DNA from: Bacteroidales bacterium
GTDB taxonomy: Bacteria; Bacteroidota; Bacteroidia; Bacteroidales; UBA932
Direction: 5' to 3'
Length of the DNA stretch: 64,000 nucleotides
NCBI GenBank assembly: GCA_023227835.1
Contig: JALOCI010000006.1
Location: 1 to 64,000 of the forward strand
A model generated the notes under the pieces. That model was not told the DNA's origin and searched no databases. It worked only from the letters and a program-made list of their open reading frames with translations. Numbering within the stretch: position 1 is the stretch's first letter; each line of letters begins with the position of its first letter. Shown piece by piece: positions 35,807-43,970 of the stretch. The position numbers and the translations under genes are program-made.

Positions 35807-37035
35807 ATAGTTAATTCTTCTCCTTCACTGTGTGCAATTATTGCTGCTCCGGTCAGGTCGCCCCAGACATTTACCGCAGAACGGATCATATCAAGTGGCT
35901 GTTGTACGACAAGAACCAGTCCGATTCCTTCTAACGGAAGCCCAACGGCATTCAGGACGACTGCAAGCATTACAAGACCGGCAAGAGGTATTCCGGCTGC
36001 ACCTATTGCTGCAAGAAGGCTGGTCATAACTATAACGATTTGTTGCCCCAAAGTGAGGTCTATTCCATAAACCTGTGCGACAAAAATCGCAGTTACACAT
36101 TCAAACAAAGCCGTTCCGTTCATATTAATAGTGTTCCCCAGAGGAAGACAAAAAGCGGCTATTTTTTGCGAGACACCACTTTTCTTCTGTATGTCAGGAA
36201 TGTTTATAGGCAGTGATGCAGCGGAGGATGCCGTGCAGAATGTCGTTAGCAAGCCTGTGCCCATCTGGTTCATAAATTTATATGGATTTTTTCGGGTAAG
36301 GGTTACAAATATGGCAGGCAAGATTCCTAGACCTTGTATAAGGCAACCTCCGGCAATAATGGCTGCATATATGCCAAGGCTTCCGAACATTTCACTTAAT
36401 GCTGCAGTGTCTCCTGCCTGGGATCCGATTATTGATGATACTACACCGAAAAGGCCATAAGGAGCAAAACGTATCACAAGGAAGGTCATTTTAATCATCA
36501 CTTCGTAAACACTGTTAAAGACATCGGTAAGCAAGACTCTCGATTTCTGAGAGGATAGGGTAATGAAAGTGCCGAATAAAATGGCAAAGAAAATTACTGG
36601 CAACATATTTCCTTCAGCCATAGCCTTGAATATGTTAGTAGGGACTATGCCTACAATCTGATCAATCATGGATACTTCGGTGGATGCAATACTGTCAACC
36701 TTTGTCTGAAGGTTTAGGTCTACACCGACTCCGGGCTTGAATACATTGACAAGAACCAATCCAAGAATGCATGCTATAATTGTTGTCATAACATAATAAG
36801 CAAAGGTCTTGCCTGCAATCCTGCCAAGATCCTTTGTCTCTCCAATGCTGGAAACACCCATAACCAGAGCGCTGAATACAAGTGGGATAACGACCATTTT
36901 CAGGCCGTTCAGGAATAAATCCCCCATCCATTTTGTATAGATGGTATATTCGTGTCCGAAAATTCCTAGTAAGATACCAAGACAGATGCCAATCAGAATC
37001 TGCCAATGCAAAGCGAGCCTTATTCTCTTAGTCAT
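35803..37035 (-). CDS. Dicarboxylate/amino acid:cation symporter (DAACS family)
   Basis: This 410-residue inner-membrane protein has the glutamate-transporter fold: MVVIPLVFSALVMGV, the re-entrant loop FCTASSAASLPINI, NMNGTALFECVTAIFVAQ, and the second re-entrant region with AAIGAAGIPLAGLVML. It imports glutamate, aspartate or C4-dicarboxylates with Na+ or H+. It is the first gene of a two-gene unit with threonine synthase; a supply of aspartate for threonine synthesis would fit, as inference. Confidence 0.9.
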   Translation of the reverse strand: MTKRIRLALHWQILIGICLGILLGIFGHEYTIYTKWMGDLFLNGLKMVVIPLVFSALVMGVSSIGETKDLGRIAGKTFAYYVMTTIIACILGLVLVNVFKPGVGVDLNLQTKVDSIASTEVSMIDQIVGIVPTNIFKAMAEGNMLPVIFFAILFGTFITLSSQKSRVLLTDVFNSVYEVMIKMTFLVIRFAPYGLFGVVSSIIGSQAGDTAALSEMFGSLGIYAAIIAGGCLIQGLGILPAIFVTLTRKNPYKFMNQMGTGLLTTFCTASSAASLPINIPDIQKKSGVSQKIAAFCLPLGNTINMNGTALFECVTAIFVAQVYGIDLTLGQQIVIVMTSLLAAIGAAGIPLAGLVMLAVVLNAVGLPLEGIGLVLVVQQPLDMIRSAVNVWGDLTGAAIIAHSEGEELTI

Positions 37036-37193
37036 AGGGTGAGTTTGAAGTATTATAGTTTAGTTTGTCTTGTAAATATAAGCTTTTCCTTCAATAGCAC
37101 TCTATTTTTGCCAGAGATTATTTTTTTAAGATAGTATAAAATAGACCAAATGATGTTTTGTAACGCGCACAGAATAAATTAAGTACAAGAATA

Positions 37194-37226
37194 CTGATAA
37201 AACGCTGATAAAACGCTGACAAAATG
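37194..37226. repeat. 11-bp tandem repeat, three copies
   Basis: Two exact copies of CTGATAAAACG (37194-37204 and 37205-37215) and one with two changes (CTGACAAAATG) lie just downstream of the histidine phosphatase gene and upstream of the symporter gene. A further degraded copy follows. Function unknown; probably a slippage product. Confidence 0.7.
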
Positions 37227-37234
37227 CTGAAAAA

Positions 37235-38506
37235 TTATTCTGCAAGCTTGGCCTTGTAATATGCCTTGAAATCTTCCCATTTGTAGTAGGGCGCTATATC
37301 GCTCTTTATAGGAATCTCAACCTCTTTTTCACAATGCAGTATTTTTACAAGTACATCCTTACATTTGTCACTCCTATAAAAGATAATTTGAAGATTGACA
37401 CCCATTGGGCTTATCTTGAAATCGCTCCAAACCTGATAGATTTTTTCCGGATCATCGGTTCTGACATTCATGCCATTTATATCCATTAAAGCAAGAAGAG
37501 GAATAATATATGAGTCGTGACCAAACCTGAGGTCTGCACTTATATCTCCGCCATTTATGGCCCTTTCTGCGCAATCAAGAATGTCTTTGAGAAGTAATTT
37601 TGAGCTGTCTCTTACAACTTTCCCGTTTATACCGGAAGGTCCGCAGGTGTAATAAAGAGACATATTGCTTCCTTGCCATAGAGTAAAGAGCTCCTCTTCG
37701 GTGAATATGTCGAACAATGTAAAATTCAAAGAATCAACGCATGGTATGTCAGTGGCAATCAGATGTATACTCCTCATAAATAAGAGGGGATTGTCCACGA
37801 TTGTTTTGGCATATACCTGATCAGTGAAAAGCCTGGATATGAAAAGATTGACATTCAGATTTGCGGAGAGGAAATTGTCTCGTATTGTATATGCAGAGTC
37901 TTTTTTAGTCTGGGTGTAGCGATTATTAAGGTATCTGTTTCTGTCAGAAGCCTCCCTTATAAACTCGATTTCGGGATTAAGTTCTTTTAGTTTTTCATTA
38001 TTGGCGGCCATACTTAATATACATCTTGGTACAATGGTGGATCTGCTGTAAATCTTGCATTTTTTGCCATTTTTTGTAGAGAAAACCTCTGGGAATGAAA
38101 AGAACATCCTTTCTGCTATCTCTTCGTGCTCTTGAGCTCCAAGCTGGGAAAGGTCTCCATAGCGGTTCCATGCATCTTTTGCAGCAGCATCAACCCTTTT
38201 ATATACACTTTCTCCAAGTTGGGAAAGTTTTCCCTCTTCATGAGCCTTGCCAAGAATGCCTTGTGGGTATGTGTAGGTTTCGGCTGTCTGTACCCATCGT
38301 GAGCCGTGTCGCCCGTAATGGCTTATATAGAAAGGCTTGTAGTCTTTAGGGGCAGGTGTTGATTTTGTTATTTCAAAGTAATATGGCTGATAGATACCAC
38401 TTGCGTGTCTCGGGTTTTTTATGAACTCCTCTTTTGTGGTTTGTGAAAAGAGGGATGCTGAAATAAGAAGAAATGCGGCTGTAAAAGAAAAATACGGATG
38501 CTTCAT
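37235..38506 (-). CDS. Secreted histidine acid phosphatase (branch 2, phytase/MINPP-like)
   Basis: This 423-residue protein has a signal peptide (ending SLFSQ) and the histidine phosphatase motif YGRHGSRW, whose histidine is phosphorylated during catalysis. The distal FGHDS supplies the second histidine and a proton donor in the HD position. IYSRSTIVPRCILS adds the conserved phosphate-binding arginines. Branch 2 enzymes remove phosphate from phytate, other inositol phosphates or sugar phosphates in the periplasm or outside the cell. The gene is monocistronic on the minus strand. Substrate assignment would be a guess. Confidence 0.85.
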   Translation of the reverse strand: MKHPYFSFTAAFLLISASLFSQTTKEEFIKNPRHASGIYQPYYFEITKSTPAPKDYKPFYISHYGRHGSRWVQTAETYTYPQGILGKAHEEGKLSQLGESVYKRVDAAAKDAWNRYGDLSQLGAQEHEEIAERMFFSFPEVFSTKNGKKCKIYSRSTIVPRCILSMAANNEKLKELNPEIEFIREASDRNRYLNNRYTQTKKDSAYTIRDNFLSANLNVNLFISRLFTDQVYAKTIVDNPLLFMRSIHLIATDIPCVDSLNFTLFDIFTEEELFTLWQGSNMSLYYTCGPSGINGKVVRDSSKLLLKDILDCAERAINGGDISADLRFGHDSYIIPLLALMDINGMNVRTDDPEKIYQVWSDFKISPMGVNLQIIFYRSDKCKDVLVKILHCEKEVEIPIKSDIAPYYKWEDFKAYYKAKLAE

Positions 38507-38698
38507 GTTGTTATTATAATAAAATCCGAGTATAAAGATAGGTTTAAAATTATTATGAAAAAGTATCCGTGGCCGCCGTGATTAAAAAGTAACCCGATTT
38601 ATATAAATATACTAAGTGTAAAATATCGGAATATAAAAACATGTAACAAACAAAAATACAAATAGATAAAAAATATTCAAAATTATACCGATGTTTTA

Positions 38699-38725
38699 TT
38701 TGGCTAAATAATTTTCTTATATTTG
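38699..38725 (+). promoter_or_regulatory. Candidate promoter of the acyl-activating enzyme gene
   Basis: TATATTTG (38718-38725) matches the -7 consensus exactly. A TTTG at 38699-38702 is present but only 15 bases away, shorter than the usual 19-21. The leader to ATG 38751 would be about 20 bases. Confidence 0.5.
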
Positions 38726-38750
38726 CCCGCCAATAATAATTAATTTGAAT

Positions 38751-40286
38751 ATGCAACTGCATCAACAATTCATCCATATTGCCAATAATTTTCCAGATAA
38801 ATTGGCTGTGGTAGACAAAACGTTGAACAAGAAGATTACCTATTCCAAAGCTTTAATAGCATCTCTGATTTTGTGTAAAAAGTTTAAAGCTTATGATAAA
38901 GGCTTTCTGGGTATAATGATCCCAACCTCAGCCGGATGCGCACTGGCTACATTGGGTGCACTGATGAGCGGCAGAATTCCTGTTATGATTAATTATTCAA
39001 CAGGAGCGGAAGCTAATGCAAGATATGCGCAGAAAAAATGTAAGTTCTCAACAATCATTACTTCAAAAGCACTTTTGGAAAAGATAGGCTGTCCGAAAAT
39101 TGAAGGGATGATTTTTCTGGAAGATATAATGGCCGGTATAGGTTTGCTTGACAAGGTTAAGGCGGCAGTGCTCTCAAAACTACCGGAAAGTGTTATCAGG
39201 AAAAGGGTATACAATGGGAGTGATGATGACACTGCAGCCATTCTTTTCACAAGTGGCAGCGAAAAAGACCCTAAGGCTGTTCAGTTGAGCCACCGTAATA
39301 TAATAGCAGATATAGAAAGCTTCAGCAACCATATCCATTTTTCAGAAGAAGATGTGATGCTTGCAAATCTGGTTTTCTTTCATGTATTTGGACTGACAGT
39401 CAATCTGTGGGTGCCTTTTTACAAAGGAATGACTATGATAACATATTCTAACCCGCTTGATTTTCAGACAGTATGTGCAATAGCAAGAGATGAGAAACCG
39501 ACAATAATGGTAGGAACACCAAGCTTCTTTTGGGGATATCTTCATAAATCAGAAAAAGGAGACTTTAGTTCAATCAGGGTAATGGTTTCAGGTGCAGATA
39601 AGTGTCCGGATGCTCTCAGGGAGGGATATATGGAAAAGCATGGTGTAACACTTCTGGAAGGATATGGAGCAACTGAGACATCTCCGGTTATTTCTGTAAA
39701 CTCTCACGAGTATAACAGACCGGGCAGTACAGGAAAGGTTATTCCGGGCGTTAAGGTCAGGATAGAGAATTTTGAGACGGGAGAGGATTGCAAGGTAAAT
39801 GAGGTTGGGAAGATTCTCGTGAAGGGGGATATTGTGATGAAGGGCTATTACGATGATCCTGAACTTACTGAGGAAGCAATTACAGACGGATGGTACAATA
39901 CCGGTGATATGGGTTACTTTGATGAGGAGGGCTATCTTTGGCATTCAGGTCGTTTTAAGCGGTTTGTAAAAATAGGTGGTGAGATGGTCTCCCTCGTCAA
40001 GGTTGAGAATACTTTGGAGAAATTGTTGCCGATGGGTGTCTCATGTTGTGTGGTGGATGTCCATGATGAGAAACGTGGTTCTTCTATTATTGCTACTGTA
40101 ACAATAGAGGTTAATAAATCTGAACTCCTGAAGAAAATGGGAGAGGAGTTGCCTAACATTGCTCTCCCTAAACATTTTATTGTTGTAAGAGACCTTCCTA
40201 TGATGAGTTCCGGCAAGATAGATTTCCGGAGTGTAACAAAGATTGTCCAGGAGATTCTCAGCAATCCTGAAAAGCAGAATTCCTAA
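38751..40286 (+). CDS. AMP-dependent acyl-activating enzyme (Aas C-terminal-like)
   Basis: This protein of about 511 residues is an ANL-superfamily adenylate-forming enzyme: AILFTSGSEKDPKAVQLSH is the P-loop-like motif, and LLEGYGATETSPV, GWYNTGDMGYFDEEGY and the terminal SSGKIDFR with its catalytic lysine follow. GSEKDPKAV is the variant seen in the acyl-ACP synthetase half of Aas and in related fatty-acid activators, but no acyltransferase domain is attached. It probably activates fatty acids as acyl-CoA or acyl-ACP. ATG 38751 is preferred to the TTG two codons earlier. It is monocistronic between a promoter and a terminator. Confidence 0.85.
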   Translation: MQLHQQFIHIANNFPDKLAVVDKTLNKKITYSKALIASLILCKKFKAYDKGFLGIMIPTSAGCALATLGALMSGRIPVMINYSTGAEANARYAQKKCKFSTIITSKALLEKIGCPKIEGMIFLEDIMAGIGLLDKVKAAVLSKLPESVIRKRVYNGSDDDTAAILFTSGSEKDPKAVQLSHRNIIADIESFSNHIHFSEEDVMLANLVFFHVFGLTVNLWVPFYKGMTMITYSNPLDFQTVCAIARDEKPTIMVGTPSFFWGYLHKSEKGDFSSIRVMVSGADKCPDALREGYMEKHGVTLLEGYGATETSPVISVNSHEYNRPGSTGKVIPGVKVRIENFETGEDCKVNEVGKILVKGDIVMKGYYDDPELTEEAITDGWYNTGDMGYFDEEGYLWHSGRFKRFVKIGGEMVSLVKVENTLEKLLPMGVSCCVVDVHDEKRGSSIIATVTIEVNKSELLKKMGEELPNIALPKHFIVVRDLPMMSSGKIDFRSVTKIVQEILSNPEKQNS

Positions 40287-40312
40287 ACCCACATATTAAT
40301 TCATTTCATGTT

Positions 40313-40349
40313 AGACATCTGTCCATATTGTGCAGATGTCTATATTTTT
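40313..40349 (+). terminator. Rho-independent terminator
   Basis: Arms AGACATCTG (40313-40321) and CAGATGTCT (40333-40341) pair perfectly around an 11-base loop, followed by ATATTTTTG. It ends the acyl-activating enzyme transcript. TATTTTTG at 40343-40350 in its tail also fits a -7 box and could serve the photolyase gene. Confidence 0.82.
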
Positions 40350-40384
40350 GTATATTGTTCTACTGAATTTGTTATATTAAAGAC

Positions 40385-41692
40385 ATGTCTGAAATTTCTC
40401 TGTTCTGGTTTCGCAGGGATCTGAGGCTTGATGATAACTGCGGGCTTTTCCATGCACTTAAAGGTGGGCTTAACGTTCTTCCTGTTTTTATATTCGATAC
40501 GGGTATACTCGGGAATCTTACTGATCGTTGCGACAAAAGAGTCGCCTTTATCTATAACTCCGTTTCGGATCTTAAAAATGAACTCGGGAGGCATGGCAGT
40601 ACATTGCTTGTTCAATACGGAGAACCCGTAGCAGTTTTTAAATCGCTTATAGAAAAGTATAAAGTTTCATCGGTCTATACAAATCATGACTATGAGCCTT
40701 ATGCGGTTAAAAGGGACAAATCCGTCGAGGATTTTTTGAGAAGCAATGGGATATCATTCAGGACATTCAAGGATCAGGTTGTTTTTGAAAAATCCGAGAT
40801 TGTAAAAAATGACGGGAGTCCTTACACCGTCTTCACACCATACTCCCGGGCATGGAAAACATCTTTGAAAAAAAAACCTTTACCCGAATTTCCGAGTGAG
40901 CATTTTCTTGACTCTCTCTTTAAAACAGAGCATAGTATTATTCCGGATATTCAGGAAACCGGTTTTTTGAAATGTGATACAATGCCGGTTAACCCATTGA
41001 TTAAGGAGGATATAATCAGCAACTACCAATTGACAAGAGATTTGCCTTATGTTGAAGGAACCTCTAATCTGGGAATATACATAAGGTTCGGTAGAGTAAG
41101 TATCCGTAAGTTGGTCAATATTGCGTTGAAGTTAAATGACTCCTGGTTAAATGAGTTAATCTGGAGAGAGTTTTTCATGATGATTATCTCTAATTTTCCA
41201 CATGTGGTTGACACAAGCTTCAAGAAAAAATATGACCTGATACGTTGGCTCAATGACGAAGAGGAGTTTCAGAAATGGTGCAACGGAATGACCGGTTTTC
41301 CGATGGTGGATGCAGGTATGCGTCAACTTAACCAAACCGGTCTGATGCATAACAGGGTAAGGATGGTGGCGGCAAGCTTCCTGACAAAGCATCTGCTTAT
41401 TGATTGGCGGGCCGGAGAGAACTATTTTGCCTCCAAACTTCTGGATTACGAGCTCTCTTCAAATAATGGGAATTGGCAATGGGCTTCAGGCTCCGGATGC
41501 GATGCCGCGCCATATTTCAGGATTTTCAACCCTTATGAACAGCAACGACGTTATGACCCGGACATGGTCTATGTGAAGAGGTGGATTCCTGAATACGGAA
41601 CACCTGATTACCCTTCGCCAATTGTAGATCATACATTTGCAAGAGAGAGAGCTTTAAAAGTGTATCGTGATGCAATGAGTGAAGTAATCTGA
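40385..41692 (+). CDS. phrB: Deoxyribodipyrimidine photolyase
   Basis: This 435-residue protein begins LFWFRRDLRLDDN, the conserved start of the photolyase/cryptochrome family. The C-terminal FAD-binding domain contains WLNELIWREFF, TGFPMVDAGMRQL, MHNRVRMVAASFLTKHLL, and GNWQWASGSGCDAAPYFRIF, including the tryptophans used for dimer binding and electron transfer. It repairs cyclobutane pyrimidine dimers with light. Length is close to the 450-470 usual for class I enzymes. The presence of photolyase suggests at least occasional exposure to light. It follows a terminator and so is transcribed separately. Confidence 0.93.
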   Translation: MSEISLFWFRRDLRLDDNCGLFHALKGGLNVLPVFIFDTGILGNLTDRCDKRVAFIYNSVSDLKNELGRHGSTLLVQYGEPVAVFKSLIEKYKVSSVYTNHDYEPYAVKRDKSVEDFLRSNGISFRTFKDQVVFEKSEIVKNDGSPYTVFTPYSRAWKTSLKKKPLPEFPSEHFLDSLFKTEHSIIPDIQETGFLKCDTMPVNPLIKEDIISNYQLTRDLPYVEGTSNLGIYIRFGRVSIRKLVNIALKLNDSWLNELIWREFFMMIISNFPHVVDTSFKKKYDLIRWLNDEEEFQKWCNGMTGFPMVDAGMRQLNQTGLMHNRVRMVAASFLTKHLLIDWRAGENYFASKLLDYELSSNNGNWQWASGSGCDAAPYFRIFNPYEQQRRYDPDMVYVKRWIPEYGTPDYPSPIVDHTFARERALKVYRDAMSEVI

Positions 41693-41722
41693 AAATGCTT
41701 ATATTCGAATAAAAATCTGTAT

Positions 41723-42922
41723 ATGAGATATAAAACCATTCTTGTAGGAATACTCTTTGTTGTAATGGGTATTTCTTGTTCTCCAAAATATTCTGTTTCC
41801 GGCAAAATCACAGGATTGAAAAACGATACGATGTATGTAGTATTAAAATCAGACTCTCCTGAAAGACGCAATTTGAATAAGTCCGGATTTTATGATACTG
41901 TGATTTTAAAAAACGGGAAATTCGGGTTTAATCTGGATGATAGATTTTTTAAAGAAGTATGTTTGTATCCTTTAGGTACAAATATTCATATTTTAAAAAG
42001 TGGAATAAGAATCGGGCATGATTCCGATTTTATAACCTTATTTCACAGCAGAGAGAATATAAAGGTTAATGCGGATTTTGACGGTAAAATCATCTCTTAC
42101 ACATTGAAAGGTTCTCCTTTAAATGAGGCATATTCAGAATTCCTTTCTTCCACATGGGATGCCAAACGTATGAGAGGGGAGAGTATTAAGGAAATCAGAG
42201 AGCTACGAAAAGCAAACAAGCCTCTGACTGAGGAACAGGCTAAACTTAAAGAGGCAATAAAATCCTTGCATGATATTCAATTGGATTATGTTTCAAAAAA
42301 CATGAATTCGCCACTTTCGCCATATATTTTATCAAAATTATATTTTACCCCTGATGATTACCCTAAGATTTTAACGTATAAAGGAAAGTTTTCTGATGAG
42401 GTAATGGTCTCGCCATTGGCATATAGTTTTATTAATATTATTAGTTCGGCGGAAAAATATTCGGCAGAAAATTATGAAGGCGCAAAAAGAGAACAGGAGA
42501 AAAAAGACATTACATTAAACTCACTTATAGGAAAGCTGGCACCAGATTTTTCTTTAAGTTCATATAATGGAGAAACAATTTCCCTATCATCATTTAAAGG
42601 GAAGTATCTACTTGTCGATTTTTGGGGAAGCTGGTGCGGATGGTGTATTGAAGCAATACCGACAATACAGAAATGTCATGAGAAGTATAAGGAAAAGATG
42701 AATTTCATGACTGTCGCTTGTTCAGATAAAGAGGTATTATGGAAAAGTGCTATTGAAAAGTATAAGATGCAGGGATTTGTAAATCTGATTGATGATAACG
42801 GTAAAGTTGCCTCATTGTATAGCCTGCACGCCTATCCGACAATTTTGCTTATTAATCCGGAAGGCATTATTGAGGCTGTAGGAAATGGCGAAATCATTGA
42901 AAGTATAGATAAATTGTTCTAA
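41723..42922 (+). CDS. TlpA-like thioredoxin lipoprotein with DUF4369 domain
   Basis: This 399-residue protein has a lipobox (VMGISC), a DUF4369-type beta domain (YSVSGKITGLKNDTMYV), a helical middle and a C-terminal thioredoxin domain. The active site reads FWGSWCGWCIEAIP, so the CxxC is CGWC, while most relatives have CxPC. It should act in the periplasm, facing thiol-disulfide exchange in envelope proteins. It is preceded by the photolyase gene and followed by an unrelated membrane protein gene. A similar architecture without the lipobox is encoded at 46988-48109. Confidence 0.87.
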   Translation: MRYKTILVGILFVVMGISCSPKYSVSGKITGLKNDTMYVVLKSDSPERRNLNKSGFYDTVILKNGKFGFNLDDRFFKEVCLYPLGTNIHILKSGIRIGHDSDFITLFHSRENIKVNADFDGKIISYTLKGSPLNEAYSEFLSSTWDAKRMRGESIKEIRELRKANKPLTEEQAKLKEAIKSLHDIQLDYVSKNMNSPLSPYILSKLYFTPDDYPKILTYKGKFSDEVMVSPLAYSFINIISSAEKYSAENYEGAKREQEKKDITLNSLIGKLAPDFSLSSYNGETISLSSFKGKYLLVDFWGSWCGWCIEAIPTIQKCHEKYKEKMNFMTVACSDKEVLWKSAIEKYKMQGFVNLIDDNGKVASLYSLHAYPTILLINPEGIIEAVGNGEIIESIDKLF

Positions 42923-42985
42923 AGATGGGATATAATTTGCGGGTTTGAATAATCTTTTTTTACTTTGCAATAAAAAGTACTTTTA

Positions 42986-43609
42986 ATGAAAGAGGAAAAA
43001 GATTATATCAGGGATATAACAGAGATTCGCTCAATGATGGAGCGTTCATCTAAATTCAGATTGCTTTCGGGTTGGGCCGGCATAACAGCGGGCTTACTTG
43101 CCTTGTTAGGAGCCTTTTTTGCTTATTATGTCCTGGATTTCAATCCGGGAGGGGAACTGCAGATTTCCGGTATAATTCCTCTAAATTCACAAGTAGTAAA
43201 GGTGCTGCTGCTAGCGACGATTGTGCTTGTTTCTGCTTTTTCAACAGCTTTATATTTCTCATATCGTAAAGCCACAGAGAGAGGAGAAAAAATATGGACA
43301 CCGATTACCAGGAGACTGCTTACAAGTATGTTTATACCTATGGTGACCGGCGGGGTGCTGATATTTGCGCTGCTTCTGAACGGCCTTATCGGACTTGCTG
43401 CACCTATGACATTGGTTTTTTATGGTCTTGGCCTCTTTGCTGCAGGTTCACATACTCTTGCAGAGGTACGGTTTCTGGGGCTTGTAGAGATTGTTCTGGG
43501 ACTGGCAGCGATATTTATGGTTGAGTATTCTCTTTATATCTGGGCTGCCGGATTTGGTCTGGCTCACATAATTTATGGCATTTACATCTATATAAAATAC
43601 GAAAAGTGA
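42986..43609 (+). CDS. Polytopic membrane protein of unknown function
   Basis: This 207-residue protein has a short cytoplasmic N-terminus (KDYIRDITEIRSMMERSSKF) and about six membrane segments (around 26-46, 68-88, 105-125, 127-147, 155-170, 180-200). I recognise the general pattern of small Bacteroidota membrane proteins found next to HTH regulators, not a named function. The next gene, a winged-helix protein, overlaps its stop by four bases (GTGA), so the two are translated together. Confidence 0.78.
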   Translation: MKEEKDYIRDITEIRSMMERSSKFRLLSGWAGITAGLLALLGAFFAYYVLDFNPGGELQISGIIPLNSQVVKVLLLATIVLVSAFSTALYFSYRKATERGEKIWTPITRRLLTSMFIPMVTGGVLIFALLLNGLIGLAAPMTLVFYGLGLFAAGSHTLAEVRFLGLVEIVLGLAAIFMVEYSLYIWAAGFGLAHIIYGIYIYIKYEK

Positions 43610-43908
43610 TTCCGACAGAAGGACTACATAAGGCATTTGAAAGCAGAGTCAGGTTGGGTATTATGTCTGCCCTGGCTGTCAATGAAATGCTTGACTTTAA
43701 TTCCCTGAAAGAATATCTGGATATTACTGACGGGAATCTGGCAAGTCATATAAAGGCTTTGGAAAAAGAGCAGTTTATCGGGGTCGAGAAATCATTTATC
43801 GGGAAGAAACCGAATACACGTTACTTTATGACGAGCGCGGGTAAAAAGGCTTTTAAAAGTCATCTGGATGCGCTGGAGAAATTTCTGGAATCAAACAGAA
43901 AATATTAA
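43606..43908 (+). CDS. Small winged-helix transcriptional regulator (HTH_34-like)
   Basis: This 100-residue protein is a single winged helix: SRVRLGIMSALAVNEMLDFN, SLKEYLDITDGNLASHIKAL as recognition region, then KSFIGKKPNTRYFMTSAGKK as wing. This pattern fits the HTH_34 / PadR-MarR-like group of transcription factors that are about 100 residues long. The start is GTG, overlapping the upstream membrane protein gene. It likely regulates this small locus, including the larger membrane protein that follows. Confidence 0.86.
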   Translation: MIPTEGLHKAFESRVRLGIMSALAVNEMLDFNSLKEYLDITDGNLASHIKALEKEQFIGVEKSFIGKKPNTRYFMTSAGKKAFKSHLDALEKFLESNRKY

Positions 43909-43970
43909 TTTTTTAATAAAAAACTTAAAAAGGCAAATTCCTATATTAAGAATAATAAAATTCTATCATT

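Noticed and set aside
37036..37234. Riboswitch or leader attenuator upstream of the symporter/threonine synthase genes
   Set aside because: No threonine/isoleucine-rich leader peptide, terminator hairpin or known riboswitch pattern is recognisable.
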